A DNA stretch of 64,000 nt from positions 51,342,456 to 51,406,455 of the forward strand of contig CM067322.1 in assembly GCA_034231615.1 (NCBI GenBank), written 5' to 3'. Each line of letters begins with the position of its first letter. Position 1 is the first letter of the stretch. Positions 11,699 to 26,400 of this stretch are shown here, piece by piece. The position numbers were made by a program, and so were the translations under genes. This stretch comes from Meghimatium bilineatum (lineage: Eukaryota; Mollusca; Gastropoda; Stylommatophora; Philomycidae). A model generated the notes under the pieces. The model saw nothing but the letters and a program-made list of their open reading frames with translations, was not told the DNA's origin and made no database searches.

Positions 11699-12301
11699 AT
11701 GGCGGGTGTGATTCCGAACCCGTCCAAAGTGAATCAGCGTGCTGTGATCCAGTTTCTTTCATTTGAAGGATGTCAAGCAGTAGACATTCATCGGAGAATG
11801 AAGGCAGCATATGGTGACAAATGTTTGTCGAGGACTAGAGTGATGGAGTGGGTGCGTATGTTTAAAGACGGACGTGAGTTAACGGCAGATCTTGCACGGC
11901 CAGGTCAGGCGCATATTGTTGCAACAGAAGAAGCCATAGCCGTGCTTGATAAAGCAGTACTGACTGACCGTCGTTGGAGCATTCGTTCGCTTGCAGAAGA
12001 ATTCCATATGTCAATTGGGACAGCCCACATGGTTGTTCGGAAGAAATTGAACTATCGGAAGGTGTGTTCACAGTGGGTCCCACGGATGTTGACTGACCAC
12101 CATAAGGAAGAACGGATGGGGTGGAGTTTGAACCACCTGATGCGTTACAGGGCAGAGGGTGATGCATTTCTGGTGAGCATTGTGGCAGGTGATGAATCGT
12201 GGTGCCACCACTATGAACCGAGCAGCAAAATTGACAGCATGCAATGGAAGACGTCTCGGACGGCATTCGACGTCTACCTAAACAGTGGGATGCTTGCCTA
12301 A
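11699..12301 (+). pseudogene. Mariner transposase, internally deleted and frameshifted
   Basis: The open frame from the ATG at 11699 (an upstream ATG in frame lies at 11675) encodes the N-terminal paired-type DNA-binding region of a mariner transposase: AVIQFLSFEGCQAVDIHRRM, then SLAEEFHMSIGTAHMVV. It reaches the first catalytic motif VAGDESWCHHYEP, which holds the first Asp of the DDD triad. After SMQWK the frame runs into an unrelated ending. The true C-terminal sequence, GIRRLPKQWDACLNAYGDFF plus stop, is present one frame over at about 12261-12323. The deletion therefore removed the second and third catalytic Asp, most of the catalytic domain, and the frame. The protein cannot be an active transposase. 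A role as a DNA-binding repressor is conceivable but not supported. Confidence 0.9.
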
Positions 12302-12415
12302 ATGCATACGGAGATTTTTTCTGATGAACCCAGGTGCATTCTTATTCACAAGTGGTTGCTTTGTTCAATTCCGTTGAAAATATTAAATTGCGTATGATAC
12401 TTTTTAAATAAATCC

Positions 12416-12446
12416 ACAAGTCCCGTTTTCATTTGAACACGCCTCG
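12416..12446 (-). repeat. Right terminal inverted repeat of the mariner
   Basis: Perfect inverted copy of 11538-11568, followed directly by the TA duplicate at 12447-12448. Confidence 0.97.
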
Positions 12447-15400
12447 TATATACATTTGTGAAATGTGTTGAAAAGTTTGAAAAAGAAAATGAAAAGATAT
12501 ATTTCTAGTTATAATCTACCGGTAGATACATTTATGAGATGTGTTGAAAAGATTGAAAAAGAAAATAAAAAAATATATTTCTAATGATAAACTACCGGAA
12601 GATACATTTATGAGATATGTTGAAAAGTTTGAAAATCAAAAAAATATATTTCTAGTGATAAACTAGATACATTTATGAAATGTGTTGAAAAGTTTGAAAA
12701 AGAAAATGAAAAGATATATTTCTAGTTATAATCTACCGGTAGATACATTTATGAGATGTGTTGAAAAGATTGAAAAAGAAAATAAAAAAATATATTTCTA
12801 ATGATAAACTATCGGAAGATACATTTATGAGATGTGTTGAAAAGTTTGAAAATCAAAAAAATATATTTCTAGTGATAAACTAGATACATTTATGAAATGT
12901 GTTGAAAAGTTTCAAAATCAAAAAAATATATTTCTAATGATAAAAACTAGATACATTTATGAAATGTGTTGAAAAATTTCAAAAAGAAAATTAAAAAAAT
13001 AACTTCTATTAATAAACTATATACACTTATGAAATGTGTACAAAAGTTTGAAAATAAAAAAAAATTACTTCTATTGATAAACTAGATACATTTATGAGAT
13101 GTGTTGAAAAGTTTGGAAAAGAAAATCAAAAAATATATTTCCAGTGATAAACTAGATACATTTATGAAATATGTTGAAAAGTTTGAACAAGAAAATAAAA
13201 AAAATATATTTCTAATGATAAACTATATACATTTATGAGATGTGTTGAAAAGTTTGAAAAAGAAAATAAAAAAATATATTTCTAATGATAAACTACCGGT
13301 AGATACATTTATGAAATGTGTTGAAAAGTTTGAAAAAGAAAATGAAAAGATATATTTCTAGTGATCATCTACAGGTAGATACATTTATGAGATGTGTTGA
13401 AAAGTTTGAAAAAGAAAATTAAAAAAATATATTTCTAATGATAAACTATATACATTTATGAAATGTGTTGAAAAGTTTGAAAAAGAAAATGAAAAGATAT
13501 ATTTCTAGTTATAATCTACCAGTAGATACATTTATGAAATGTGTTGAAAAGTTTGGAAAAGAAAATAAATAAAAAATATTTTTAATGATAACCTATATAC
13601 ATTTATGAAATGTGTTGAAAAGTTTGAAAAAGAAAATGAAAAGATATATTTCTAGTTATAATCTACCGGTAGATACATTTATGAGATTTGTTGAAAAGTT
13701 TGAAAAAGAAAATAAAAAAAATAGTTTTCTAATAATAAACTACCGGAAGATACATTTATGAGATATGTTGAAAAGTTTGAAAATCAAAAAAATATATTTC
13801 TAGTGATAAACTAGATACATTTATGAAATGTGTTGAAAAGTTTCAAAATCAAAAAAATATATTTCTAATGGTAAAAACTAGATACATTTATGAAATGTGT
13901 TGAAAAATTTCAAAAAGAAAATTAAAAAAATAACTTCTATTAATAAACTATATACACTTATGAAATGTGTTGAAAAGTTTGAAAATAAAAAAAAATTACT
14001 TCTATTGATAAACTAGATACATTTATGAGATGTGTTGAAAAGTTTGGAAAAGAAAATCAAAAAATATATTTCCAGTGATAAACTAGATACATTTATGAAA
14101 TATGTTGAAAAGTTTGAACAAGAAAATAAAAAAAATATATTTCTAATGATAAACTATATACATTTATGAGATGTGTTGAAAAGTTTGAAAAAGATAATAA
14201 AAAAATATATTTCTAATGATAAACTACCTGTAGATACATTTATGAGATTTGTTGAAAAGTTTGAAAAAGAAAATAAAAAAATAGTTTTCTAATGATAAAC
14301 TACCGGTAGATACATTTATGAGATGTGTTGAAAAGTTTGAAAAAGAAAATAAAAAAATATATTTCTAGTGATAAACTTGATACATTTATGAAATGTGTTG
14401 AAAAGTTTCAAAATCAAAAAAATATATTTCTAATGATAAAAACTAGATACATTTATGAAATGTGTTGAAAAATTTCAAAAAGAAAATCTAATAATTAATT
14501 TCTATTGATAAACTATATACACTTATGAAATGTGTTGAAAAGTTTGAAAATGAAATTAAAAAGATATATTTCTAGTAATCATCTACAGGTATATACATTT
14601 ATGAGATTTTGTTGAAAAGTTTGGAAAAGAAAATAAAAAAATATATTTCTAGTGATAAACATGATACATTTATGAAATATGTTGAAAAGTTTGAACAAGA
14701 AAATAAAAAAAATATATTTCTAATGATAAACTATATACATTTATGAGATGTGTTGAAAAGATTGAAAAAGAAAATTAAAAAATATATTTCTAATGATAAA
14801 CTACCGGTAGGTACATTTATGAAATGTGTTGAAAAGTTTGAAAAAGAAAATGAAAAGATATATTTCTAGTGATCATCTACAGGTAGATACATTTATGAGA
14901 TGTGTTGAAAAGTTTGAAAATCCAAAAAATATATTTCTAATGATAAACTAGATACATTTATGAAATGTGTTGACAAATTTAAAAAAGAAAATCAAAAAAT
15001 TAATTTCTATTGATAAACTATATACACTTATGAGATTTATTGAAAAGTTTGAAAAAGAAATTTAAAAAATATATTTCTAATTATAAACTACTGGTATATA
15101 CATTTATGAGATGTGTTGAAAAGTTTGGAAAAGAAAATAAAAAAATATATTTCTAGTGATAAACTTGATACATTTATGAAATATGTTGAAAAGTTTGAAC
15201 AAGAAAAAAAAAATATATTTCTAATGATAAACTATATACATTTATGAGATGTGTTGAAAAGTTTGAAAAATAAAATACAAAAATATATTTCTAATGATAA
15301 ACTACCTGTAGATACATTTATGAAATGTGTTGACAAATTTTAAAAAGAAAATCATAAAATTAATTTCTATTGATAAACTATATACACTTATGAGATTTGT

Positions 15401-17074
15401 TGAAAAGTTTGAAAAAGAAAATAAAAAAAAATATTTCTAATGATAAACTACTGGTATATACATTTATGAGATGTGTTGAAAAGTTTGAAAAATAAAATAA
15501 AAAAATATATTTCTAATGATAAACTGCCGGTAGATACATTTATGAAATGTGTTGAAAAAGAAAATGACAAGATATATTTCTAGTGATCATCTACAGGTAG
15601 ATACATTTATGAGATGTGTTGAAAAGTTTGGAAAAGAAAATAAATAAAAAATATTTTTAATGATAAACTATATACATTTATGAAATGTGTTGAAAAGTTT
15701 GAAAAAGAAAATGAAAAGATATATTTCTAGTTATAATCTACCGGTAGATACATTTATGAGATGTGTTGAAAAGATTGAAAAAGAAAATAAAAAAATATAT
15801 TTCTAATGATAAACTACCGGAAGATACATTTATGAGATATGTTGAAAGGTTTGAAAATCAAAAAAATATATCTAGTGATAAACTATATACATTTATGAGA
15901 TGTGTTGAAAAGTTTGAAAAAGAAAATAAAAAAATATATTTCTAATGATAAACTACCTGTAGATACATTTATGAGATTTGTTGAAAAGTTTGAAAAAGAA
16001 AATAAAAAAATAGTTTTCTAATGATAAACTACCGGTAGATACATTTATGAGATGTGTTGAAAAGTTTGAAAAAGAAAATAAAAAAATATATTTCTAATGA
16101 TAAACTATCGGAAGATACATTTATGAGATGTGTTGAAAAGTTTGAAAATCCAAAAAATATATTTCTAATGATAAACTAGATACATTTATGAAATGTGTTG
16201 AAAAGTTTCAAAATCAAAAAAATATATTTCTAATGATAAAAACTAGATACATTTATGAAATGTGTTGAAAAATTTCAAAAAGAAAATCTAATAATTAATT
16301 TCTATTGATAAACTATATACACTTATGAAATGTGTTGAAAAGTTTGAAAATGAAAATAAAAAGATATATTTCTAGTGATCATCTACAGGTATATACATTT
16401 ATGAGATGTGTTGAAAAGTGTGGAACAGAAAATAAAAAAATATATTTCTAGTGATAAACTTGATACATTTATGAAATATGTTGAAAAGTTTGAACAAGAA
16501 AATAAAAAAAATATATTTCTAATGATAAACTATATACATTTATGAGATGTGTTGAAAAGTTTGAAAAAGAAAATAAAAAAATATATTTCTAATGATAAAC
16601 TACCGGTAGATACATTTATGAAATGTGTTGAAAAGTTTGAAAAAGAAAATGAAAAGATATATTTCTAGTGATCATCTACAGGTAGATACATTTATGAGAT
16701 GTGTTGAAAAGTTTGAAAATCCAAAAAATATATTTCTAATGATAAACTAGATACATTTATGAAATGTGTTGACAAATTTCAAAAAGAAAATCAAAAAATT
16801 AATTTCTATTGATAAACTATATACACTTATGAGATTTGTTGAAAAGTTTGAAAAAGAAATTTAAAAAATATATTTCTAATGATAAACTACCGGTATATAC
16901 ATTTATGAGATGTGTTGAAAAGTTTGGAAAAGAAAATAAAAAAATATATTTCTAGTGATAAACTTGATACATTTATGAAATATGTTGAAAAGTTTGAACA
17001 AGAAAATAAAAAAAATATATTTCTAATGATAAACTATATACATTTATCAGATGTGTTGAAAAGTTTGAAAAATA

Positions 17075-20000
17075 AAATACAAAAATATATTTCTAATGAT
17101 AAACTACCTGTAGATACATTTATGAAATGTGTTGACAAATTTCAAAAAGAAAATCATAAAATTAATTTCTATTGATAAACTATATACACTTATGAGATTT
17201 GTTGAAAAGTTTGAAAAAGAAAATAAAAAAATATATTTCTAATGATAAACTACTGGTATATACATTTATGAGATGTGTTGAAAAGTTTGGAAAAGAAAAT
17301 AAAAAAATATATTTCTAGTGATAAACTTGATACATTTATGAAATGTGTTGAAAAGTTTCAAAATCAAAAAAATATATTTCTAATGATAAAAACTAGATAC
17401 ATTTATGAAATGTGTTGAAAAATTTCAAAAAGAAAATCTAATAATTAATTTCTATTGATAAACTATATACACTTATGAAATGTGTTGAAAAGTTTGAAAA
17501 TGAAAATAAAAAGATATATTTCTAGTGATCATCTACAGGTATATACATTTATGAGATGTGTTGAAAAGTTTGAAAAAGAAAATAAAAAAATTTATTTCTA
17601 GTGATAAACTTGATACATTTATGAAATATGTTGAAAAGTTTGAACAAGAAAATAAAAAAAATATATTTCTAATGATAAACTATATACATTTATGAGATGT
17701 GTTGAAAAGTTTGAAAAAGAAAATAAAAAAATATGTTTCTAATGATAAACTACCGGTAGATACATTTATGAAATGTGTTGAAAAGTTTGAAAAAGAAAAT
17801 GAAAAGATATATTTCTAGTGATCATCTACAGGTAGATACATTTATGAGATGTGTTGAAAAGTTTGAAAATCCAAAAAATATATTTCTAATGATAAACTAG
17901 ATACATTTATGAAATGTGTTGACAAATTTCAAAAAGAAAATCAAAACATTAATTTCTATTGATAAACTATATACACTTATGAGATTTGTTGAAAAGTTTG
18001 AAAAAGAAATTTAAAAAATATATTTCTAATGATAAACTACCGGTATATACATTTATGAGATGTGTTGAAAAGTTTGGAAAAGAAAATAAAAAAATATATT
18101 TCTAGTGATAAACTTGATACATTTATGAAATATGTTGAAAAGTTTGAAAGTGAAAATAAAAAAATATATTTCTAATGATAAACTACTGGTATATACATTT
18201 ATGAGATGTGTTGAAAAGTTTGGAAAAGAAAATAAAAAAATATATTTCTAGTGATAAACTTGATACATTTATGAAATGTGTTGAAAAGTTTCAAAATCAA
18301 AAAAATATATTTCTAATGATAAAAACTAGATACATTTATGAAATGTGTTGAAAAATTTCAAAAAGAAAATCTAATAATTAATTTCTATTGATAAACTATA
18401 TACACTTATGAAATGTGTTGAAAAGTTTGAAAATGAAAATAAAAAGATATATTTCTAGTGATCATCTACAGGTATATACATTTATGAGATGTGTTGAAAA
18501 GTTTGGAAAAGAAAATAAAAAAATATATTTCTAGTGATAAACTTGATACATTTATGAAATATGTTGAAAAGTTTGTACAAGAAAATAAAAAAAATATATT
18601 TCTAATGATAAACTATATACATTTATGAGATGTGTTGAAAAGTTTGAAAAAGAAAATAAAAAAATATATTTCTAATGATAAACTACCGGTAGATACATTT
18701 ATGAAATGTGTTGAAAAGTTTGAAAAAGAAAATGAAAAGATATATTTCTAGTGATCATCTACAGGTAGATACATTTATGAGATGTGTTGAAAAGTTTGAA
18801 AATCCAAAAAATATATTTCTAATGATAAACTAGATACATTTATGAAATGTGTTGACAAATTTCAAAAAGAAAATCAAAACATTAATTTCTATTGATAAAC
18901 TATATACACTTATGAGATTTGTTGAAAAGTTTGAAAAAGAATTTAAAAAATATATTTCTAATGATAAACTACCGGTATATACATTTATGAGATGTGTTGA
19001 AAAGTTTGGAAAAGAAAATAAAAAAATATATTTCTAGTGATAAACTTGATACATTTATGAGATATGTTGAAAAGTTTGAAAATCAAAAAAATATATCTAG
19101 TGATAAACTATATACATTTATGAGATGTGTTGAAAAGTTTGAAAAAGAAAATAAAAAAATATATTTCTAATGATAAACTACCTGTAGATACATTTATGAG
19201 ATTTGTTGAAAAGTTTGAAAAAGAAAAGAAAAAAATAGTTTTCTAATGATAAACTACCGGTAGATACATTTATGAGATGTGTTGAAAAGTTTGAAAAAGA
19301 AAATAAAAAAATATATTTCTAATGATAAACTATCGGAAGATACATTTATGAGATGTGTTGAAAAGTTTGAAAATCCAAAAAAAATATTTCTAATGATAAA
19401 CTAGATACATTTATGAAATGTGTTGAAAAGTTTCAAAATCAAAAAAATATATTTTTAATGATAAAAACTAGATACATTTATGAAATGTGTTGAAAAATTT
19501 CAAAAAGAAAATAAAAAAAATATATTGCTAATGATAAACTATATACATTTATGAGATGTGTTGAAAAGTTTGAAAAAGAAAATAAAAAAATATATTTCTA
19601 GTGATAAACTTGATACATTTATGAAATATGTTGAAAAGTTTGAAAAAGAAAATAAAAAAAATATATTGCTAATGATAAACTATATACATTTATGAGATGT
19701 GTTGAAAAGTTTGAAAAATAAAATACAAAAATATATTTCTAATGATAAACTACCTGTAGATACATTTATGAAATGTGTTGACAAATTTCAAAAAGAAAAT
19801 CATAAAATTAATTTCTATTGATAAACTATATACACTTATGAGATTTGTTGAAAAGTTTGAAAAAGAAAATAAAAAAATATATTTCTAATGATAAACTATT
19901 GGTATATACATTTATGAGATGTGTTGAAAAGTTTGGAAAAGAAAATAAAAAAATATATTTCTAGTGATAAACTTGATACATTTATGAAATGTGTTGAAAA

Positions 20001-23000
20001 GTTTCAAAATCAAAAAAATATATTTCTAATGATAAAAACTAGATACATTTATGAAATGTGTTGAAAAATTTCAAAAAGAAAATCTAATAATTAATTTCTA
20101 TTGATAAACTATATACACTTATGAAATGTGTTGAAAAGTTTGAAAATGAAAATAAAAAGATATATTTCTAGTGATCATCTACAGGTATATACATTTATGA
20201 GATGTGTTGAAAAGTTTGAAAAAGAAAATAAAAAAATTTATTTCTAGTGATAAACTTGATACATTTATGAAATATGTTGAAAAGTTTGAACAAGAAAATA
20301 AAAAAAATATATTTCTAATGATAAACTATATACATTTATGAGATGTGTTGAAAAGTTTGAAAAAGAAAATAAAAAAATATGTTTCTAATGATAAACTACC
20401 GGTAGATACATTTATGAAATGTGTTGAAAAGTTTGAAAAAGAAAATGAAAAGATATATTTCTAGTGATCATCTACAGGTAGATACATTTATGAGATGTGT
20501 TGAAAAGTTTGAAAATCCAAAAAATATATTTCTAATGATAAACTAGATACATTTATGAAATGTGTTGACAAATTTCAAAAAGAAAATCAAAACATTAATT
20601 TCTATTGATAAACTATATACACTTATGAGATTTGTTGAAAAGTTTGAAAAAGAAATTTAAAAAATATATTTCTAATGATAAACTACCGGTATATACATTT
20701 ATGAGATGTGTTGAAAAGTTTGGAAAAGAAAATAAAAAAATATATTTCTAGTGATAAACTTGATACATTTATGAAATATGTTGAAAAGTTTGAAAGTGAA
20801 AATAAAAAAATATATTTCTAATGATAAACTACTGGTATATACATTTATGAGATGTGTTGAAAAGTTTGGAAAAGAAAATAAAAAAATATATTTCTAGTGA
20901 TAAACTTGATACATTTATGAAATGTGTTGAAAAGTTTCAAAATCAAAAAAATATATTTCTAATGATAAAAACTAGATACATTTATGAAATGTGTTGAAAA
21001 ATTTCAAAAAGAAAATCTAATAATTAATTTCTATTGATAAACTATATACACTTATGAAATGTGTTGAAAAGTTTGAAAATGAAAATAAAAAGATATATTT
21101 CTAGTGATCATCTACAGGTATATACATTTATGAGATGTGTTGAAAAGTTTGGAAAAGAAAATAAAAAAATATATTTCTAGTGATAAACTTGATACATTTA
21201 TGAAATATGTTGAAAAGTTTGTACAAGAAAATAAAAAAAATATATTTCTAATGATAAACTATATACATTTATGAGATGTGTTGAAAAGTTTGAAAAAGAA
21301 AATAAAAAAATATATTTCTAATGATAAACTACCGGTAGATACATTTATGAAATGTGTTGAAAAGTTTGAAAAAGAAAATGAAAAGATATATTTCTAGTGA
21401 TCATCTACAGGTAGATACATTTATGAGATGTGTTGAAAAGTTTGAAAATCCAAAAAATATATTTCTAATGATAAACTAGATACATTTATGAAATGTGTTG
21501 ACAAATTTCAAAAAGAAAATCAAAACATTAATTTCTATTGATAAACTATATACACTTATGAGATTTGTTGAAAAGTTTGAAAAAGAATTTAAAAAATATA
21601 TTTCTAATGATAAACTACCGGTATATACATTTATGAGATGTGTTGAAAAGTTTGGAAAAGAAAATAAAAAAATATATTTTTAGTGATAAACTTGATACAT
21701 TTATGAGATATGTTGAAAAGTTTGAAAATCAAAAAAATATATCTAGTGATAAACTATATACATTTATGAGATGTGTTGAAAAGTTTGAAAAAGAAAATAA
21801 AAAAATATATTTCTAATGATAAACTACCTGTAGATACATTTATGAGATTTGTTGAAAAGTTTGAAAAAGAAAAGAAAAAAATAGTTTTCTAATGATAAAC
21901 TACCGGTAGATACATTTATGAGATGTGTTGAAAAGTTTGAAAAAGAAAATAAAAAAATATATTTCTAATGATAAACTATCGGAAGATACATTTATGAGAT
22001 GTGTTGAAAAGTTTGAAAATCCAAAAAAAATATTTCTAATGATAAACTAGATACATTTATGAAATGTGTTGAAAAGTTTCAAAATCAAAAAAATATATTT
22101 TTAATGATAAAAACTAGATACATTTATGAAATGTGTTGAAAAATTTCAAAAAGAAAATAAAAAAAATATATTGCTAATGATAAACTATATACATTTATGA
22201 GATGTGTTGAAAAGTTTGAAAAAGAAAATAAAAAAATATATTTCTAGTGATAAACTTGATACATTTATGAAATATGTTGAAAAGTTTGAAAAAGAAAATA
22301 AAAAATATATATTGCTAATGATAAACTATATACATTTATGAGATGTGTTGAAAAGTTTGAAAAATAAAATACAAAAATATATTTCTAATGATAAACTACC
22401 TGTAGATACATTTATGAAATGTGTTGACAAATTTCAAAAAGAAAATCATAAAATTAATTTCTATTGATAAACTATATACACTTATGAGATTTGTTGAAAA
22501 GTTTGAAAAAGAAAATAAAAAAATATATTTCTAATGATAAACTATTGGTATATACATTTATGAGATGTGTTGAAAAGTTTGGAAAAGAAAATAAAAAAAT
22601 ATATTTCTAGTGATAAACTTGATACATTTATGAAATGTGTTGAAAAGTTTCAAAATCAAAAAAATATATTTCTAATGATAAAAACTAGATACATTTATGA
22701 AATGTGTTGAAAAATTTCAAAAAGAAAATCTAATAATTAATTTCTATTGATAAACTATATACACTTATGAAATGTGTTGAAAAGTTTGAAAATGAAAATA
22801 AAAAGATATATTTCTAGTGATCATCTACAGGTATATACATTTATGAGATGTGTTGAAAAGTTTGGAAAAGAAAATAAAAAAATATATTTCTAGTGATAAA
22901 CTTGATACATTTATGAAATATGTTGAAAAGTTTGAACAAGAAAATTAAAAAAATATATTTCTAATGATAAACTATATACATTTATGAGATGTGTTGAAAA

Positions 23001-23430
23001 GTTTGAAAAAGAAAATAAAAAAATATATTTCTAATGATAAACTACCGGTAGATACATTTATGAAATGTGTTGAAAAGTTTGAAAAAGAAAATGAAAAGAT
23101 ATATTTCTAGTGATCATCTACAGGTAGATACATTTATGAGATGTGTTGAAAAGTTTGAAAATCCAAAAAATATATTTCTAATGATAAACTAGATACATTT
23201 ATGAAATGTGTTGACAAATTTCAAAAAGAAAATCAAAACATTAATTTCTATTGATAAACTATATACACTTATGAGATTTGTTGAAAAGTTTGAAAAAGAA
23301 ATTAAAAAAATATATTTCTAATGATAAACTACCGGTATATACATTTATGAGATGTGTTGAAAAGTTTGGAAAAGAAAATAAAAAAATATATTTCTAGTGA
23401 TAAACTTTATACATTTATGAAATATGTTGA
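17075..23430 (+). repeat. Higher-order repeat of 2646 bp, nearly three copies
   Basis: Rare landmarks repeat at a constant offset of 2646 bp. aaatacaaaaatat is at 17075, 19721 and 22367; the tttatttcta variant is at 17591 and 20237; ctattgg is at 19896 and 22542. A 62-codon open frame at 18849 is repeated at 21495 with the same peptide. The third copy is truncated at about 23.4 kb. The near identity over kilobases means recent amplification. Confidence 0.88.
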
Positions 23431-26400
23431 AAAGTTTGAACAAGAAAATAAAAAAATATATTGCTAATGATAAACTATATACATTTATGAGATGTGTTGA
23501 AAAGTTTGAAAAATAAAATACAAAAATATATTTCTAATGATAAACTACCTGTAGATACATTTATGAAATATGTTGAAAAGTTTGAACAAGAAAATAAAAA
23601 AATATATTGCTAATGATAAACTATATACATTTATGAGATGTGTTGAAAAGTTTGGAAAAGAAAATAGAAATATATATTTCTAGTGATAAACTTGATACAT
23701 TTATGAAATATGTTGAAAAGTTTGAAAAAGAAAATAAAAAAATATATTTCTAATGATAAACTATATACATTTATGAGATGTGTTGAAAAGTTTGAAAAAG
23801 AAAATAACAAAATATATTTCTAATGATAAACTACCTGTAGATACATTTATGAGATTTGTTGAAAAGTTTGAAAAAGATAATAAAAAAATATATTTCTAAT
23901 GATAAACTACCGGTAGATACATTTATGAGATGTGTTGAAAAGTTTGAAAAAGAAAATAAAAAAATATATTTCTAATGATAAACTACCGGTAGATACATTT
24001 ATGAAATGTGTTGAAAAGTTTGAAAATCAAAAATATATATTTCTAATGATAAAAACTAGATACATTTATGAAATGTGTTGAAAAATTCAAAAATAAAATC
24101 AAAAAATTAATTTCTATTGATAAACTATATACACTTATGAAATTTGTTGAAAAGTTTGAAAGTGAAAATAAAAAGATATATTTCTAGTGATCATCTACAG
24201 GTAGATACATTTATGAGATGTGTTGAAAAGTTTGGAAAAGAAAATAACAAAATATATTTCTAGTGATAAACTTGATACATTTATGAAATATGTTGAAAAG
24301 TTTCAACAAGAAAATAAAAATAATATATTTCTAATGATAAACTATATACATTTATTAGATGTGTTGAAAAGTTTGAAAAAGAAAATAAAAAAATATATTT
24401 CTAATGATAAACTACCGGTAGATACATTTATGAAATGTGTTGAAAAGTTTGAAAAAGAAAATGAAAAGATATATTTCTAGTGATCATCTACAGGTAGATA
24501 CATTTATGAGATGTGTTGAAAAGTTTGAAAAAGAAAATTTAAAAAATATATTTCTAGTGATCATCTATATACATTTATGAAATGTGTTGAAAAGTTTGAA
24601 AAAGAAAATGAAAAGATATATTTCTAGTTATAATCTACCGGTAGATACATTTATGAGATGTGTTGAAAGGATTGAAAAAGAAAATAAAAAAATATATTTC
24701 TAATGATAAACTACCTGTAGATACATTTATGAAATATGTTGAAAAGTTTGAACAAGAAAATAAAAAAATATATTGCTAATGATAAACTATATACATTTAT
24801 GAGATGTGTTGAAAAGTTTGGAAAAGAAAATAGAAATATATATTTCTAGTGATAAACTTGATACATTTATGAAATATGTTGAAAAGTTTGAAAAAGAAAA
24901 TAAAAAAATATATTTCTAATGATAAACTATATACATTTATGAGATGTGTTGAAAAGTTTGAAAAAGAAAATAACAAAATATATTTCTAATGATAAACTAC
25001 CTGTAGATACATTTATGAAATGTGTTGAAAAGTTTGAAAAAGAAAATAAAAAAATATATTTCTAATGATAAACTACCGGTAGATACATTTATGAGATGTG
25101 TTGAAAAGTTTGAAAAAGAAAATAAAAAAATATATTTCTAATGATAAACTATCGGAAGATACATTTATGAGATGTGTTGAAAAGTTTGAAAATCCAAAAA
25201 TAATATTTCTAATGATAAACTAGATACATTTATGAAATGTGTTGAAAAGTTTCAAAATCAAAAAAATATATTTTTAATGATAAAAACTAGATACATTTAT
25301 GAAATGTGTTGAAAAATTTCAAAAAGAAAATAAAAAAAATATATTGCTAATGATAAACTATATACATTTATGAGATGTGTTGAAAAGTTTGAAAAAGAAA
25401 ATAAAAAAATATATTTCTAGTGATAAACTTGATACATTTATGAAATATGTTGAAAAGTTTGAAAAAGAAAATAAAAAAAATATATTGCTAATGATAAACT
25501 ATATACATTTATGAGATGTGTTGAAAAGTTTGAAAAATAAAATACAAAAATATATTTCTAATGATAAACTACCTGTAGATACATTTATGAAATGTGTTGA
25601 CAAATTTCAAAAAGAAAATCATAAAATTAATTTCTATTGATAAACTATATACACTTATGAGATGTGTTGAAAAGTTTGGAAAAGAAAATAAAAAAATATA
25701 TTTCTAGTGATAAACTTGATACATTTATGAAATGTGTTGAAAAGTTTCAAAATCAAAAAAATATATTTCTAATGATAAAAACTAGATACATTTATGAAAT
25801 GTGTTGAAAAATTTCAAAAAGAAAATCTAATAATTAATTTCTATTGATAAACTATATACACTTATGAAATGTGTTGAAAAGTTTGAAAATGAAAATAAAA
25901 AGATATATTTCTAGTGATCATCTACAGGTATATACATTTATGAGATGTGTTGAAAAGTTTGGAAAAGAAAATAAAAAAATATATTTCTAGTGATAAACTT
26001 GATACATTTATGAAATATGTTGAAAAGTTTGAACAAGAAAATTAAAAAAATATATTTCTAATGATAAACTATATACATTTATGAGATGTGTTGAAAAGTT
26101 TGAAAAAGAAAATAAAAAAATATATTTCTAATGATAAACTACCGGTAGATACATTTATGAAATGTGTTGAAAAGTTTGAAAAAGAAAATGAAAAGATATA
26201 TTTCTAGTGATCATCTACAGGTAGATACATTTATGAGATGTGTTGAAAAGTTTGAAAATCCAAAAAATATATTTCTAATGATAAACTAGATACATTTATG
26301 AAATGTGTTGACAAATTTCAAAAAGAAAATCAAAACATTAATTTCTATTGATAAACTATATACACTTATGAGATTTGTTGAAAAGTTTGAAAAAGAAATT

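Larger units (their letters stand above)
11538..12446 (+). mobile_element. Mariner element, internally deleted, with perfect 31-bp inverted repeats
   Basis: The 909-bp element is inserted in a satellite B monomer. It has identical 31-bp terminal inverted repeats (11538-11568 and 12416-12446) starting CGAGGCGTGTTCAAATG, and a TA target duplication (11536-11537 and 12447-12448). An uninterrupted relative of the target monomer is at about 13589-13600, reading taacctatatac. This is exactly what removal of the element plus one TA would give. Full-length mariners are about 1.3 kb, so roughly 400 bp is missing from the middle. With intact ends it could in principle have been moved by a transposase supplied from elsewhere. 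Confidence 0.95.

Noticed and set aside
11675-12301. Intact mariner transposase of 208 residues
   Set aside because: The family is about 345 residues. Only the first catalytic Asp is present, and the genuine C-terminus is one frame over after a deletion.
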